From Haemonchus contortus (taxonomy: Eukaryota > Nematoda > Chromadorea > Rhabditida > Trichostrongylidae), in NCBI GenBank assembly GCA_000469685.2, contig LS997564.1, positions 2,756,940 to 2,820,939 on the forward strand: DNA of 64,000 nucleotides. Direction: 5' to 3'. Below, one piece after another: positions 1 through 12,210 of this stretch; within the stretch, counting starts at the first letter, position 1, and every line of letters begins with the position of its first letter. Under the pieces are notes generated by a model. The model saw nothing but the letters and a program-made list of their open reading frames with translations. It was not told the origin of the DNA and ran no database searches. The translations under genes and the position numbers were made by a program.

Positions 1-1762
1 TATGCAGAGAAGCGATAAAGGAAGATCTGAAAGAGAGAAGAGCAGCAGTCATGGACGAAGCCGCCGAGGCCGGAAGGAGTATTCGCAAAGCCTGACGGAG
101 CTTCGCCAATTACAAGACCAAGATGACCTCCCTTCGTCGTCCTGACGAAACCGTTACTGCATCCCGGAGGGCAATGGAGAAGGTCATCTACGACTTCTAC
201 TCGGATCTCTTCGACAGCCACGTCTACCTGCCTACTCACCATCTTAGGCAAGACGAATATATTGCTCCTTCGGTTCTTCCTTCCGAAATACGACACGCCA
301 TCACGTCGATGAAGAACTGTACAGCGCCCGGTCCCGATAGGATTAAACCAGAACATCTGAAGAGTATACCACCAGTCATTATCAAAACTCTGGCTAGGCT
401 GTTCACACGGTACCTGTCGGAATGCAAAGTGCCCACGTCGTGGAAAACTAGCAAGACTGTGTTGCTGTACAAAAAGGTAGATCCAGACGATATTGGCAAT
501 TATCGCCCAATCTGCCTGCTGTCTGTAATCTACAAGCTTTTCACTCGTGTCATCCTAAACAGGATTGGCAGAATATTAGATGAAGGATAGCCATGCGAGC
601 AAGCAGGGTTTCGGAGAGGGTTCAGTACAATCGATCATATCCACACTCTAACAAAGCTCATTGAAATATCGCGAGAGTACAAAATGCCACTATGTCTTAC
701 GTTTATCGACTTGGAGGAAGCCTTTGACACCGTTGAGACAGAAGCGGTAATTGAAGCCCTAGGTAACCAGGGTGTTCCAACTCAATATATAGGGGTGCTT
801 CGCGAGCTCTACAACAACTTCACGACAAGGATTTCACCATTCTACAAGGAAGTCATTGTCAACGTGAAGAGAGGTGTCCGGCAAGGCGATACTATTTCAC
901 CCAAACTTTTCAGTGCCGCTCTCGAGAATATCATGCGTCATTTGGAATGGGAAGACTTGGGAGTGAAGATCAACGGCCGCTTCCTACATCACCTCCGCTT
1001 TGCAGACGACATCGTGCTTATAACACCGAACATCGAGCAGGCGGAACGAATGCTGGCCGAGTTTGATAGTGCTTGTGGAAAGATCGGCTTCAGGCTGAAC
1101 CTAACGAAGACGATGTTTGTGAAAAACGGACTGGTACCTGATGCTCCTTTCACGTTAAACGGAACGAATATCTCCGAATGCTCTAGCTATGTGTATCTAG
1201 GTCGGGAAGTCAACATGATGAACGACCTAGCTCCAGAGCTATGCAGAAGGAAACGCGCCGCGTGGGGAGCATTCAAGAATATCGAGGGAGTAGTCCTGCT
1301 TTGACGTACGCCTCGCAGACTTGGACTCTACGAAAGCAGGATGAGCATGCTGTCAGCGTTACTCAACGCGCTTTAGAAAGGACGATGCTGGGAATTTCTC
1401 TATAGACGCAAGTGCATAAGGGAACCCGTAGTTCCGAGCTCCGTCAACGTACGAAGATTAGGGATGCCGTTGACTACGCTAAGAAATCGAAGATCAGGTG
1501 GGCCGGACACTTTATGCGATATAGTGATGACCGTTGGACCAGGGCGGTTACTGACTGGATCCCTCGGGACATCAAACGAACTCCAGGAGGGCCACCAACG
1601 AGATGGTCAGACTTCTTCACGAAAGCTCTGAACGAAAGGAGTGTTGATCCTCGTGTCCCTGGAACGATTCGTTGGACCACACTGGCTCGTAACAGGGACG
1701 AATGGAGACGTTACTGGCGCCCGCTCGAGGAGATCGACGATCAACGGGACGACAGGTGATAC
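1..1762 (+). mobile_element. RTE-type non-LTR retrotransposon, decayed, cut by window edge
   Basis: A reverse transcriptase coding relic runs from the window edge to 1759. Similarity starts in the linker after the endonuclease domain (1-120) and continues through fingers (around 320-590, with an APGPDRI-like and an NYRPICLLS block), palm (684-1304) and the C-terminal domain (1412-1759, with WAGH and [11 protein letters not shown] blocks). The polymerase motif FADD is intact near 1000-1010 and the GVRQGD block precedes it, which is typical of the RTE clade. The copy is broken: there are in-frame stops near 101 and at 588-590, and a stop near 1402. Near 1300 the frame is lost together with a short block. 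It would be incapable of mobilisation as it stands. The 5' part, with the endonuclease, lies outside the window. The type is common in strongylid genomes. Confidence 0.93.
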
Positions 1763-3003
1763 AGGTGACTTGCATTCGATGACTATTCAGTGATTTTCCC
1801 TGCATGTGTGTCTAGTAAAGAAGCCTAATAATATGAGATTTCGCTGTGTATTTTAATTGCCTCGCTCTGATCTAGTCGAATGCGATTCCCATTAATACTG
1901 GGTGAGTACTGGGTGGGCTAGCTGGTATCTGTGCTAGACATATAACTTTTATTAGTTAGCATGATGGTTTTGTTCCGATGAAAATAGGTCAGATCATCGT
2001 GCCCTCCTTTTTAAAGCTCGTGAAGGATTCGACGTGGTGGAAAATACTAAGGAGGATTTCGAACACATTCTCGAGGTGAAAGTTCGCCACCGATTTCATC
2101 GATCGACTTTGCTCCGTCGTACCATCGATTGATGAGCTCCTTGGCTTTCAGCTCCAATAAACATATTATTTTCTCGACTCGCTCATTTATTTAATCAAGG
2201 GGATTATATGAAAAGTTGTGGACCATCATTTTTCATATACTCTCTTTCCTTGCATTTGAAGTATATGGCGAATTCTCTGCAAGTACAACTCTTTATTTCG
2301 GTCTTAGTTAACGTAGCTATCGCTTGATTCTCTTCGGATAATTTTTTCTCACTACATTCCATTTTAACTTCGCTTTGTTTCCAGTCTGCGAGCGACGCAT
2401 TAACTGGAACCTGTTGCCTGCATAGCACTAAGAGAAGTTGTGAGATGGCATCGTGAACTCTATTCGGATTGAAAAGAAGAAGGAAAAGGTTTGGTGCCGA
2501 TGATGGCTATCAATGAGCTGAGATGTGCTATCTGCTCTTTAGAGCCGACCGCATAGAGGACCATTCAGCTACTCACGCGGAGGACCACACGGCCAGCCAG
2601 CAAACGCCCATCCGGCTATCCATGCGAAACCACACAGCCGATCAACAAAGGACCATTCAGCCACCCTACCGCTAAGGAGCACACTTTCAGCCAAGCAGAG
2701 AGCACGGCACAGCCCACCACAGGAAGGACCTCCGATCTCAAGGACGACGAGAATTTCACACTAAGCGCAGCTTTGAAGATTATTTTCAGCAAATTTCACG
2801 TTTCTGCCATCTCACTTGACCTGCAACCCATCAATCTTTTTTGGCAATATATCCGTTTAGCGGCAGAAATGTGGAAGCAGTTTCAATTTTTATTTCCTCC
2901 TGTATGGCAACCACGAATGAGTTGACTCAGGGTCTGTCGTAGCGGTGAGCGATGGTTTTTCTACAGGGTGAGACACTCCTCTCTAGGTGGCTTCCCAACA
3001 CTA
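1763..3003. other. Intergenic, repeat-derived, no gene recognised
   Basis: This stretch follows the RTE 3' end. Around 1980-2200 it reads like the end of an old coding or LTR-derived segment, with a possible AATAAA at about 2156. Around 2540-2760 there is a GC-richer stretch with irregular repetition of GGACCATTCAGC-like words (about 2558 and 2648). I could not assign either to a known family. TACAGGGTG words occur near 2964 and 3012 and may be mariner-type termini. Confidence 0.4.
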
Positions 3004-4085
3004 ATTATGAATACAGGGTGGGTCTTGAATACGACGACAAAGTAGTTCGGTGTATCTTCAGCGTTTCTGAGCGGAGTTTGCTATAAACAACAAAAACGCC
3101 TACATATATCATAACAATCGTTAATTTACATAATTTACAATATCGCCCAAAATGACATCCTTTGGATTTGGTAACTTCCTCGAGACGAGATGGATGCACT
3201 TCGACTGCTGCCCGGAAAGCATTGCATGGAACTGCATCCCATACTCTCCGTGAAGCAGCTCTCAACGATTCGGTGGAAGTGTTTTTAGCGGAGGCCTCCA
3301 GGATCGACCAAATCGAGTGGTCCATTACGATCAAGTCAAGGGAATGAGTGGGCCAGTGTTCTGCTGCTATGAAGTCGGTTGAATTGCACTGCATAACTAT
3401 TGGACTAAAGCCTACCGATAAATTGGTACACCGTCTTGCTGGAAAAGACTATCTTCCGGAAGTTCAGTTGAGCACGACCTTTTTCGGAAATTCCTTGGGA
3501 TAGTAATTGGCATCGATTTTCTGTCCCATTCCACGAAAACAAAAGGAGTGCGTATTTGCGGATACTGCTGCTCAAATCATCACCGATGCACGATGTGACT
3601 TCGGGTGACTATTCTTTCTGCTCTACCAGCTTCTCCGGATTCTGGAGAGTACTCATTTGTGAAAGGTACTTGAACCTATGCCCGATTGTGAAAAGCTTAA
3701 GGGGATTTTCAAGTGCGCATCGTTTGCGATTCTCTCCAGAGGGCTTTGCATTTTCCACTCTTCATTTCCTCTGAGCGTCCAAGGGTGCGTGTCTTTTTTT
3801 TGTCATCGTTCGACTAGAATCTCCCGAATCCCGAATCTAGCCAACTTCCTCATGCTCCTCTTTGGATTGCAGTGAATTCGTATCCTGACTACTCTCACGA
3901 ATCATTAGAGGCTGTCGAGGCTGGACGACCTCCACGAGGAACATCACGAAAAATGCCTCGCTCCCGAATCCTACGAACACTGGGACGATGCACCTTGTGA
4001 ATACGGCAAATTTCGGTGACCAACGGCGTGAAGGGCAATCATTGCAGCTCTATCGGAAAGAGCTGGAGCTTTCAACCAGAAGTAC
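3004..4085 (-). mobile_element. Tc1/mariner superfamily transposase relic
   Basis: Read on the minus strand, the 3005-3394 open frame contains the third part of a Tc1/mariner DDE transposase. It shows a WPTHSLDLIVMDHSIWSILE block, corresponding to the W-P-SPDLNP-D-xWSxLE region, and ends in LEEVTKSKGCHF, like the family's terminal KNKGGH block. Upstream on the same strand (3400-3560), frame-broken similarity to the central catalytic region continues (FREMGQKIDANYYPKEF). Near 3900-4060 there are helix-turn-helix-like pieces, including a basic PRGGRP box that resembles the N-terminal DNA-binding domain. Several frameshifts and stops break the frame, so it is inactive. The left end near 3012 begins TACAGGGTGGG, a plausible terminal repeat after a TA, but I did not find a convincing matching right end. 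Confidence 0.75.
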
Positions 4086-4249
4086 TAAAGCACGAAACCG
4101 ACGGGTTATATACAGGAAGAACGGACGAATTATTGACACGTTACTCTCTTTTCGTGTGTTCCCGTAGTGTGTTAGGGGTCCCAAGTGACCTGTAATGGGA
4201 TTCAATGATTTCTCTACCACCGGAAATGACTTCGTACAACATCAACAGT

Positions 4250-4475
4250 GGTTTATAATGGAGGCACTGGAGTCGAGGCTGAAGGGAACAACAGGAGGAG
4301 TCCCAAAGAAGAGGTGGCGATACGTGATTGAGAGGACCTCGAGGAAGCTGACGAAATGGGAGAAGATGCCGTAGATAGAAGGACGTCTGACAAGAGAAGA
4401 GACGACTGACAAGAATAGCAGACCCCGTGACAGCGCGGAATTAACGCCAGGGAGAAGATGAAGAAGAAGGAGAAT
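4250..4475 (+). mobile_element. LINE C-terminal fragment (RTE-like)
   Basis: Beginning at the ATG near 4258, the plus frame reads a basic block with GGVPKKRWRYVIE followed by RKLTKWEKMP. After a stop and a frame change it continues as ADPVTARN and an acidic EDEEEE end. This is the usual C-terminal tail of RTE-like retrotransposon proteins, which carry a PRGAPKKRW block, an ADPATARD block and a charged end. Only the last 70 or so codons are present and they are broken by a stop near 4372. It lies directly upstream of the tandem array and on the opposite strand from the mariner relic. Confidence 0.6.
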
Positions 4476-4639
4476 ACCAGCAGTGGTTCACCGTGTCGTA
4501 TGACCCTGAGTCAACTTCAAGTTCGCCTTTCTTTCTCGTCTTTGCAGATATGATTGCGAATTGGGTCGCATTTCGAAGCGAGTCAAGAACCATTTCAAAG
4601 CATGGCGAGAATGAAGATTGAAAGTCGCCTCGAAACAAT

Positions 4640-5700
4640 GGAGTGAGTTCAAATAAGTGGAGGTTTCCAAAAACAATTAAAATCTACGGTACGCTGTATA
4701 CTACATACTTGATTTCGGGATATGGTTCAGATGTGCCGCAGCAGACGACATTGGAGGTGTCGACACATTTCAAAGAGTCTTGTAGAGCGATCCGAACGGG
4801 GATCGGATGTACGTTAATATCGGACACCTTTTTAGATGTCTGTGTTACGGCTTTCAGTTCAGATTAACAACGTCCTCAATGACACAGACCCATTCCTCAT
4901 CTATAGAATTCTGCGACTCGAACGTACATATGTCACTTAGTTGTGAAGCCATTCGTCTACCTACAGCCATGGATACGGAGAAGACTATGAGGATGGATCG
5001 GCCATTGGAACAATTTTGCTGTAAGGCGATCCGAACGGGGATCGAGGGTGCGTGACTAGTGAACGATTTTTCGTCAGGCTTCTCATGGCTCTCAATTTAG
5101 GTTGAGCCGTCCTCATGGATACGGGCCCATTTCTTGTCTACGGAGTTCTGCGACTGGAGCGTACATCTGCCAAGTTGATTGTGAAGCTTTTCTACCTACC
5201 AAAGCCATGGTATGGAAATACTACGAAGATGGATCAGCCATAGAACATGTTGTTTGTTGTTTTCTGTTGTGATGCGATCCGACTGGGGATCAAAGGTACA
5301 CCATAACCAAACGCCTTCTCTTATGTCTACGGTAATGGCTTTCAATTCAGGTTGGCGCCATCCTTATCGAAACCGGCCTATTTCCAAACGTTAACCCCTA
5401 TGTAGAAAGATTTCAAGAAATATGGGTGCGCATGGGACTACTCAGGAGTGCGCGGTACCTGAGACTAGTTCTCCGCAAAATTGTCCAGGTACGAATGTCT
5501 ACTTTCATCACTGTGTTGGCTCGTTCTTCACCACTAAATCTACCAGTTCAGGTCCCGATAGTTCAGCCGGAAGCAGTCAGCAGCCACCTATCCTGCTAAT
5601 GGGCGATCCGATCGGGGATCAGGGGTATGCACTGCTTGTAATCTTTTGCTGTGTATATTAGTTTAAACAGGCGATTCAGGTATGCTCGGCTTTCTACAAG
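4640..5700. repeat. Degenerate tandem array, period about 240 bp, four partial units
   Basis: The marker word GCGATCCGAACGGGGATC recurs with changes at 4787, 5026, 5274 and 5603, giving spacings of 239, 248 and 329 bp. Between the markers the same order of words returns: TTTCAGTTCAGRTT, GTCCTCATG, CCCATTTCTTGTCTAYGGA, TTCTGCGACT.GA.CGTACAT, GTGAAGC, CTACCTAC.AAAGCCATGG, ATGGATCRGCCAT. The units have diverged and the fourth is incomplete. Short open frames across it are by-products of the repetition. I cannot say whether it is a satellite remnant or duplicated transposon sequence. Confidence 0.8.
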
Positions 5701-6934
5701 GCTGCTGCTGTCCATTCGTCGTCTACCTGGCCAGCGAATTTCGAAACGGCGCGCCACCCATATTCGATCGACTTCAGAGTGATTGGATGGACGCGAACGA
5801 GTTGTGAAGTCGACTTTAAATGGAGGAATCGTCTATGTCATAATGCGAGGACATCAAATTGGATGTGGTTCTCACCTACTGCACAAGCGTTCGGAAGAAA
5901 GGGCTGCTCCCGATGGACACAGCGACGCGGATCGACCCTTTTAAAGCTAGCGGGATATGAAAAGGTGTTACTTGGATTTTTTATGCTTCCTTTTCCTATT
6001 CCAATTGTCTGTTTTTGCAGGGAGTGCGCTTCGTGGACAGCAGGTGGACGCAGGAGTCGTCCATGGACTATTTCTGAGATTTTCAGGTGTGATTGCTCTA
6101 GTGTGGGCTTAGGCATTGTTTAGGTTGTTTAGGGCTGTATTTTGATGTATCCTACTTTATTTACTGACTGACTCTGACTATGACTAACTTATTCTTTATA
6201 GTTGTTGTTTTTGGTAGTTAGTAGGTAACTTTTATGTAGTTAAGTCTTAGTTTCTGTATCTATTGTCATTGTGTAGGGGGTTACTAATTACTTACTGATT
6301 AGCAGTACCCTGGTGGTCCTTCCCCAACTTGGGTCTCGACGTCAAATAACTGCTGCAGTCATCATGTGCTCGGAAGGAAGCTCCATTTTTCCATATTTGG
6401 TCATCAAATCAAAAAGCAATGACAAGGGGAACCGACGGAGGGAGGAGAGGGAAGTGAAAGTGAGGAAAGGGGTGGGAGGGGGGGGGGGGGGGGGGCAAGG
6501 AGAGGGGGAGTGTCGGGGCACGTAGAAAGGGTTCCTGTAGTTTTCTGCTTTTCTAAAGGGAGTTTCTGCTATTTTACCCGTTGGTTTGGTATACTTAATC
6601 CTTTGGCTTCCTTTTATAGTTCAGGGTGAGGGGATGGTAATCCACTGTCGGCTTTTACTTTTTCCCTATAATCCTTTGTTTTTTTTTTAGAATAACAGGT
6701 TTGTATTATCGGGGAATGGGCAACCGTGGCTTTTTAGTTTCCGAACGCTTCATGAAACTTTTGCTCATTTTGTTAGAGGATTTCAGCTCTTTTCCTTCCG
6801 AGTGCAACTTGATGGCGGTAGGTTTTGACGGATTGAGGCGGCTGAGTGTGGGAACAACGACTAGGGAACTAATTAGGGGGCTAGGTTAAGGGATAGTCTA
6901 GTCTAGTTGCCCACACTAATCAATCACCCTGTAA
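5701..6934. other. Intergenic, no gene recognised; poly-G tract
   Basis: No coding similarity is recognised. Open frames near 5779-6123 exist in several registers without a family signature. An uninterrupted run of 18 G lies at 6478-6495 inside a purine-rich block (about 6430-6520). Confidence 0.5.
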
Positions 6935-7510
6935 TACCCACCCTAAGTTTTCTCTGGGAATACAGAAGGTCATGTACCTTCTGAAGAATTTGAACCTTCC
7001 GCAATGAATCCCACGCATTGTTTCCCACCGATGGGCTCAACTTGTCGACTTTTCTTCGAGGTCCCAGGGAAGACATGCCTTGGAGTGTTGGGAACTTTCT
7101 TTGTGTCGCTCCCCCGTCCAATGCGACCGCGACGGCTCATTAGCGAGCGGTGCTTGCGACAGTCGTGTTCGCGGCACTATTCGCTCCAAAAAGGAACCTC
7201 TTACAAGATCTGGGCATGCAACCTTGCTCCGTGGGCAACAGTGGGTGGTCTTTCGAACTCGTCAGTACACACCATCATTTCCCATCGAATTTTGGCGAGA
7301 TCAACAGGCACTACTGACACACGTCATCGATCTTCCCATGTGCACAGAGGAAGGATCGATCGAAGCGATTGCCTGCAACTTTTTGGGCAGCAAATGCACA
7401 CCGCCAGCAGTATTTCTACCAGGAGTACTTTTGCTGAAGTAGATACAAGTGATAAAGTGCCAAAGAAATAGTAATCTTCAGAACTCATAGTGGCTGCTAT
7501 AGGGTTGATA
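6935..7510 (+). repeat. Left arm of a long inverted repeat pair
   Basis: This segment matches the reverse complement of 11661-12210. Both arms begin at the outer side with CCCACCCTAAGTTTTC. They then differ over roughly 60-90 bp and rejoin at the TTTCCCACCGATGGGCTCAAC block. From there they stay closely similar to the inner edge, around the CTCATAGTGGCTGC word. The matching part includes an SVHTIISHRILARSTG-like reading frame present in both arms. It could be two oppositely oriented copies of one dispersed element, or the ends of a composite element of about 5.3 kb. Confidence 0.85.
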
Positions 7511-10500
7511 GCGCTCGTTATCCTCAACAGCAGGCTTTTTTCTTGCGGTGTTGCCCGCAAGATTTTGGGTGATTTTGTTGGAAATAATTAGTTCGTTTAT
7601 TTCCTGAACTTTCCTTGTGGGGCAGTTTCTTATCCGGAGTTTTGAGCATTGAAGTCATATCACTAACAAGGAGGATGCAGAAATCTCATAGTTTGGCTCT
7701 TTGAGTAAAGCGTTCTGGAATTTTGCCGATCTCATTGCATGACGTCTTCTTTGAATGGTCAGAAATTCATTGGTGGCTTCTCTGACTCCGTCCAGTGCTT
7801 CGAGTATCCAGCCTAAGACGCTTTGCTGAAGGATTGTGCCATCGCAAGAGGTGAGTTTCTTAGTGACTAATAAAGTTTTTAGGGCAGTAAGAATTTCTCG
7901 AATTTAGATATACTTACAGTTCAATTATTGTGTGCTCTTGAATTGCCTCAAAATCGCTTTTATTTTTTTGGAGAAATTCAGACGTTCGGCCAGCACATGA
8001 ACAATAGCTAAAGGTAATTCAGAGTCCCCTCCCCCAAACTTAAGGAGTTAAACTTTGAGGGTGAAACTAACCTATCCAACAAATTGCTCGCAAAAAGTCT
8101 GTCAGCAGGGTGGAAAAGTAGATTTTAGAAATACGCTGTTCTTTGACCTAGCAATCCCCTGAATTCATGAAAAGTCACATCCAGCTATTGGCTCCCTCTG
8201 TTATTGGCACAGTGGGGCTTTTGTGCAATGATAACTTGCTATCGAATTGATAAGTTCCTGTAAATTGTTTCTGCTCGTTGCCATCTCAGAGGAATCCATG
8301 GGATTTAAATTGTTGATAAGCATCTTTTTGTCAATCATTGGGGGAAATGACAGAGCTCTATGGGCTCCAAAATGCAAATAGGCTTATAGTATGACTGGGT
8401 CAGTTGTAGGCGTTAAAGTTCGCTCGAAAACTCGAAAAGGTTGGAATGAGACTGATTAACTGAATAAAATTGATAGGGAGGTCCAAAGTAAATTCGTCCT
8501 CATCTGTTAAGATGACTTGGCAGGTGTAGTGGAGGCAAGAATGGGTCGAAAGAATCTTTCCTAAGGCGTTGCCAATATGAATCCTATGTAGCACAATGGT
8601 GCCGAGCAGCATATTTTTCATTTGTGATGGTATGAAACCAAATTTATCGAAAGGAAAGTAGAATTCCTTCGGGATAAATATTTTCGTCATATAAAATGAA
8701 GATGCTGATTGATATCCGTTTTAAAGGGCGCTACTGCTTTCTAGGGTAGGCCATATGGGGTAAAGCATAGCAAGCGACGTGGGGGATGCCTTTGCCTTCA
8801 CTCAAATAGAGGTCTGTGGATCAGACAGGCTTAGGTGGGAATATTATCGTCCAGAGGGACCTCATTTTATGGGGATTTCAGTGAAGTTGGGGTTTTTCGC
8901 GTTTTGTTATCATTGTTGAACCCTTACACTCGAATGATTTGTCAGAGGATTGAGAATAGCGGATGTCCTTTTGCTGCCAATCATTTACTCTTTCTCTTTC
9001 ATTATAGAATTGTGCCAGGATGTTTAACCCTTCGGGAAGGAGTAGGATCATACGTTCCCTTGTGTCCTTACCTTACCCCGCTCTACGAAGATAGCAGTAT
9101 ACCGTGCAAGCCCAGCTCTGATATTCCTAGTGATTCCTTTCTTTGAAGTCAAACTACAACATCTAGAAATATGGCTAGTTAGCTGTAGTCTTCGAGGATC
9201 AGATTTAGTCTAGCGCACTCTGTATTCTTCAGAAGCACTCATGAATGGAAAAGGAGCTCGAAACGTCTCTACATGTTTTTAAATTATGCTTCATCCGAGT
9301 ATGAGGATTGCTTTTTCCTTTTTTTCTCTTCTCGTTTCATCCCTAGAATTTTCCATCATCTGCTTTGCAAGTCGTCTAGTTAACCGAAAGTTCAATCAAT
9401 GGAGCCCTTCTCATCGTCATCCTCACCTCTATCTCCTTTGTCAGGGGTTAGTGTGTTCATGTAGGTGGAATATGTAACGCTTCACCGAAAATCTTAGCTC
9501 AACGCTCCGACCATGACCGGGTTCTTCTTTCGTCCGCCGTCTCAAGGGATCCAATCGATGGCTGCTCTAACACTGACCACTCTATCGACCAAAATATCCG
9601 CCTCAGCTGATCGTCGACGTCACAGCGATTGCGACAACAAACAACGTCGGGGTTCCTGATTTCCTTCCTCATTCGCGTGTACTGTTTAGTATTCAACGTA
9701 GCCGGTACTACTCCCTTCTACCTTGCAGATTCTCATTCTCGCCTTCGCAGCAACTGAGTGCATTTTCGCTTTGTTCTATGCCCTCTCCGTATTATCTGAA
9801 TAACATCCGTTGCAGTGGGTCCGAAGAAATCAGTAATTTTTGCATCAAGCATCAATCGGGTACTCGAACGGTTCGTGAATCTTACGTGCTCGAGCATAAC
9901 AGCTGCTCCGCCATCTCCGAAGACGAAGTGAACTACCGGCGACTTCTGTTTGATAAGCCTCATGGGGGCCTACGGTTATGGAATCATTGTCCCGTTCCGG
10001 GCAAGTACTAGAACACCTTTTAGGACCAGGGTCGCCGCTCGCTTGGCGGTTTCGGCTGATCACCTCTGTAGCCTCCATTTCCAATTTGTGCAGGATGAAG
10101 GACCTTGATAGTACTGGCAAAGGTCTCCTTACTATGTAGTCAGTCTTCTTCGGCAAACGGACCCTATCAGAGTCATATGCTTTTCGCTACCGGTCCCTCA
10201 ATTGTATGATATTTCTTCTAGCGGTTTTCTGGCGAAGAGATCCATTTATCTTCTGACCGACAGTCACATAGATTCAGTCAACCCCGGCATCATTTCCCTG
10301 TATCCTGATCGAATATCAGTGGGAATTGGCTCAGCGGATGAAACTCGACTGTCATAGCCATCACTTCTTTTCACATCCAATCAAGCTCTTGATTGATATG
10401 TTCCGACGGCTGATCATGAATATATCAGCCATTGTATTCAATCCTGAATCGGGTTCCCGGCTTCGCTGCTTTCCTGTGTGTTCTGGCTAACTCAACGTTA

Positions 10501-11660
10501 CTGTTTTTGATGCAACATAGTCTTCTTCAGTGCCTCTGACTGTCTTCATCTTATCCCCGTTGTGGAAGCTCAGAATTCTGTCGACCTTCCTGCATGCTTT
10601 TATAAGCGTTTCTTTGATGGCCCCTGATGTTACTGGGGACGGCGTTTCGGAGATTGGAAATACGGTATTTCCAGTTGGTTACCTGGCCGTTGTCGCATAG
10701 TAGTTTCTTCACATCAATTCTGTCATATCGTTGGCTACCTTCAAGAACTTACCCTAGCCTAATCTCCAGAAGGCATTTACTAACAAAAACGTAATGTCGT
10801 GGATCACTTCTATCGTTCTAACGTACTTAAGCGGGTTAGGGTAACAGGGACATGCCATGCGACTGCTCTAACTTACCTTTAGCCGTCTTTAATGTCTGCT
10901 GAACGCCATTCTAAAATATTTAAGCAAAAATTATAGAAAAATTAGTGAAGAAGTATTTTGTATTGGAGTGTTTCTATACTCATCATGACGTCATTGTGAA
11001 GATGGTTTCTTTCAAAAAAGTTGAGCTGATTTTGAGGCAATTCAGTTGTACATCGTCGTTGCTGTAGGTATTTCTCTGAATCTCCGAGAAATGTTCTTAC
11101 TGCACTAAAAGCTTTCATTAGTGACTGAGAAACTCAATTTTTGCGTTGCCACTATCGCCTCTTCAAAGCGTCTGGAAGAAGGATACTCGAAGGATTGATT
11201 GGAGGCTGACTGCCAACATAGATTTCTGGCAGTTCAACAGGGACGTCATGCAGTGGTGTTTGCACGATTTCGGGACGTTTTTTCTTGAAGGGTCAAGTTA
11301 TGGATTTTTTGCAGTTTTCCTTGTGAATGATAAGATTTCGATGTTTCTGAACTTCGGCTAAGAGGTTGCTTTATGAGGACGGTGCAGAAACTGGACGGGC
11401 CATTTATTTCCTTCAAATTATCCAAATTTTTGCAAGCATTATCTCGAGAAAACGGCTTGTTCTGAGGGTAACGAACTGTCCCATTTTTGCCAGCAAATTT
11501 TCCAAATCCCGGGCATCATGTTTTGGCATCCCATTGCACAAAGCGCTATGACCAGTTTTTTTGCAAAGGGAGCACATTTCGCTTCATAGAAGTTATTTTC
11601 AACTTCTGGGGTACTCGCTGTTCATCGTTTTTAAAAGGGGTGAAATCGTAAGGGGAATCC
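7511..11660. other. 4.1-kb spacer between the inverted arms
   Basis: No intact gene is recognised. A possible Tc1/mariner scrap lies at 8400-8690 (listed separately). Around 9480-10500 the minus strand has several adjoining open frames (9499-9696, 9733-9963, 9845-10156) in different registers, as a decayed coding element would give. I could not match them to a family. The rest is moderately AT-rich sequence without visible repeats. Confidence 0.4.
8400..8690 (-). pseudogene. Possible Tc1/mariner transposase scrap
   Basis: The minus-strand frame contains ILTDEDEFTLD, which resembles the (F/L)-(T/S)-D-E-(K/S)-x-F-T-(V/L) block around the second catalytic Asp of Tc1/mariner transposases. It is preceded by KILSTHSCLHY, where the family has a (K/R)xLLxRH segment. 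The flanking residues do not extend the match, and the frame ends without the SPDLNP block. Only this motif supports the call, so chance is not excluded. Confidence 0.3.
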
Positions 11661-12210
11661 TATCAATCCCATGGCAGCCACTATGAGTTCTAAAGGTTAC
11701 TCCTTCTTTGGCGTTTTATCACTTGTATTTACTTCAGCAGAAGTGCTCCTGGTAGAGAAACTGCTGGCGGAGTGCATTTCCTGCCCAAAAAGTTGTAGGC
11801 GATCGCTTCGATCGAACCTTTCTCGATGCACATGGGAAGATCGATGACGTGTGTCAGTAGCGCCTGTTGATCTCGCCAAAATTCGATGGGAAATGATGGT
11901 GTGCACTGACAAGTTCAAAAGACCACCCACTGTTGTCCACGGAGCAAGGTTGCACGTCCAGATCTTGTGGGAGGTTCCTTTGTGGAGCGAATAGTGCGGC
12001 TAACACGACTGTCGCAAGCACCACTCGCTAGTGAGCCGTCGCGGTCGCATTGGACGGGAGAGCGACACAAAGAAGGTTCCCAGCACTCCAAGGCATGCCT
12101 TCCCTGGGACCTTGAAGAAAAGTCGACAAGTTGAGCCCATCGGTGGGAAACCGGAGATAACGCGCGTGCGCGAACGTGGGGGGAAGGGGAGGGAAAACTT
12201 AGGGTGGGTA
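11661..12210 (-). repeat. Right arm of a long inverted repeat pair
   Basis: This is the reverse-complement partner of 6935-7510, ending outward in the same CCCACCCTAAGTTTTC terminus (read on the minus strand). The minus frame 11697-11930 gives a peptide nearly identical to that of the left arm, and the open frame continues as 12000-12470 on the same strand past the arm's end. Base differences are spread over the whole arm, so the copies are old rather than freshly duplicated. Confidence 0.85.

Noticed and set aside
9499..10156. Three adjoining minus-strand frames suggesting a decayed gene
   Set aside because: I could not join them through frameshifts into a recognisable protein, and no family motif was found.
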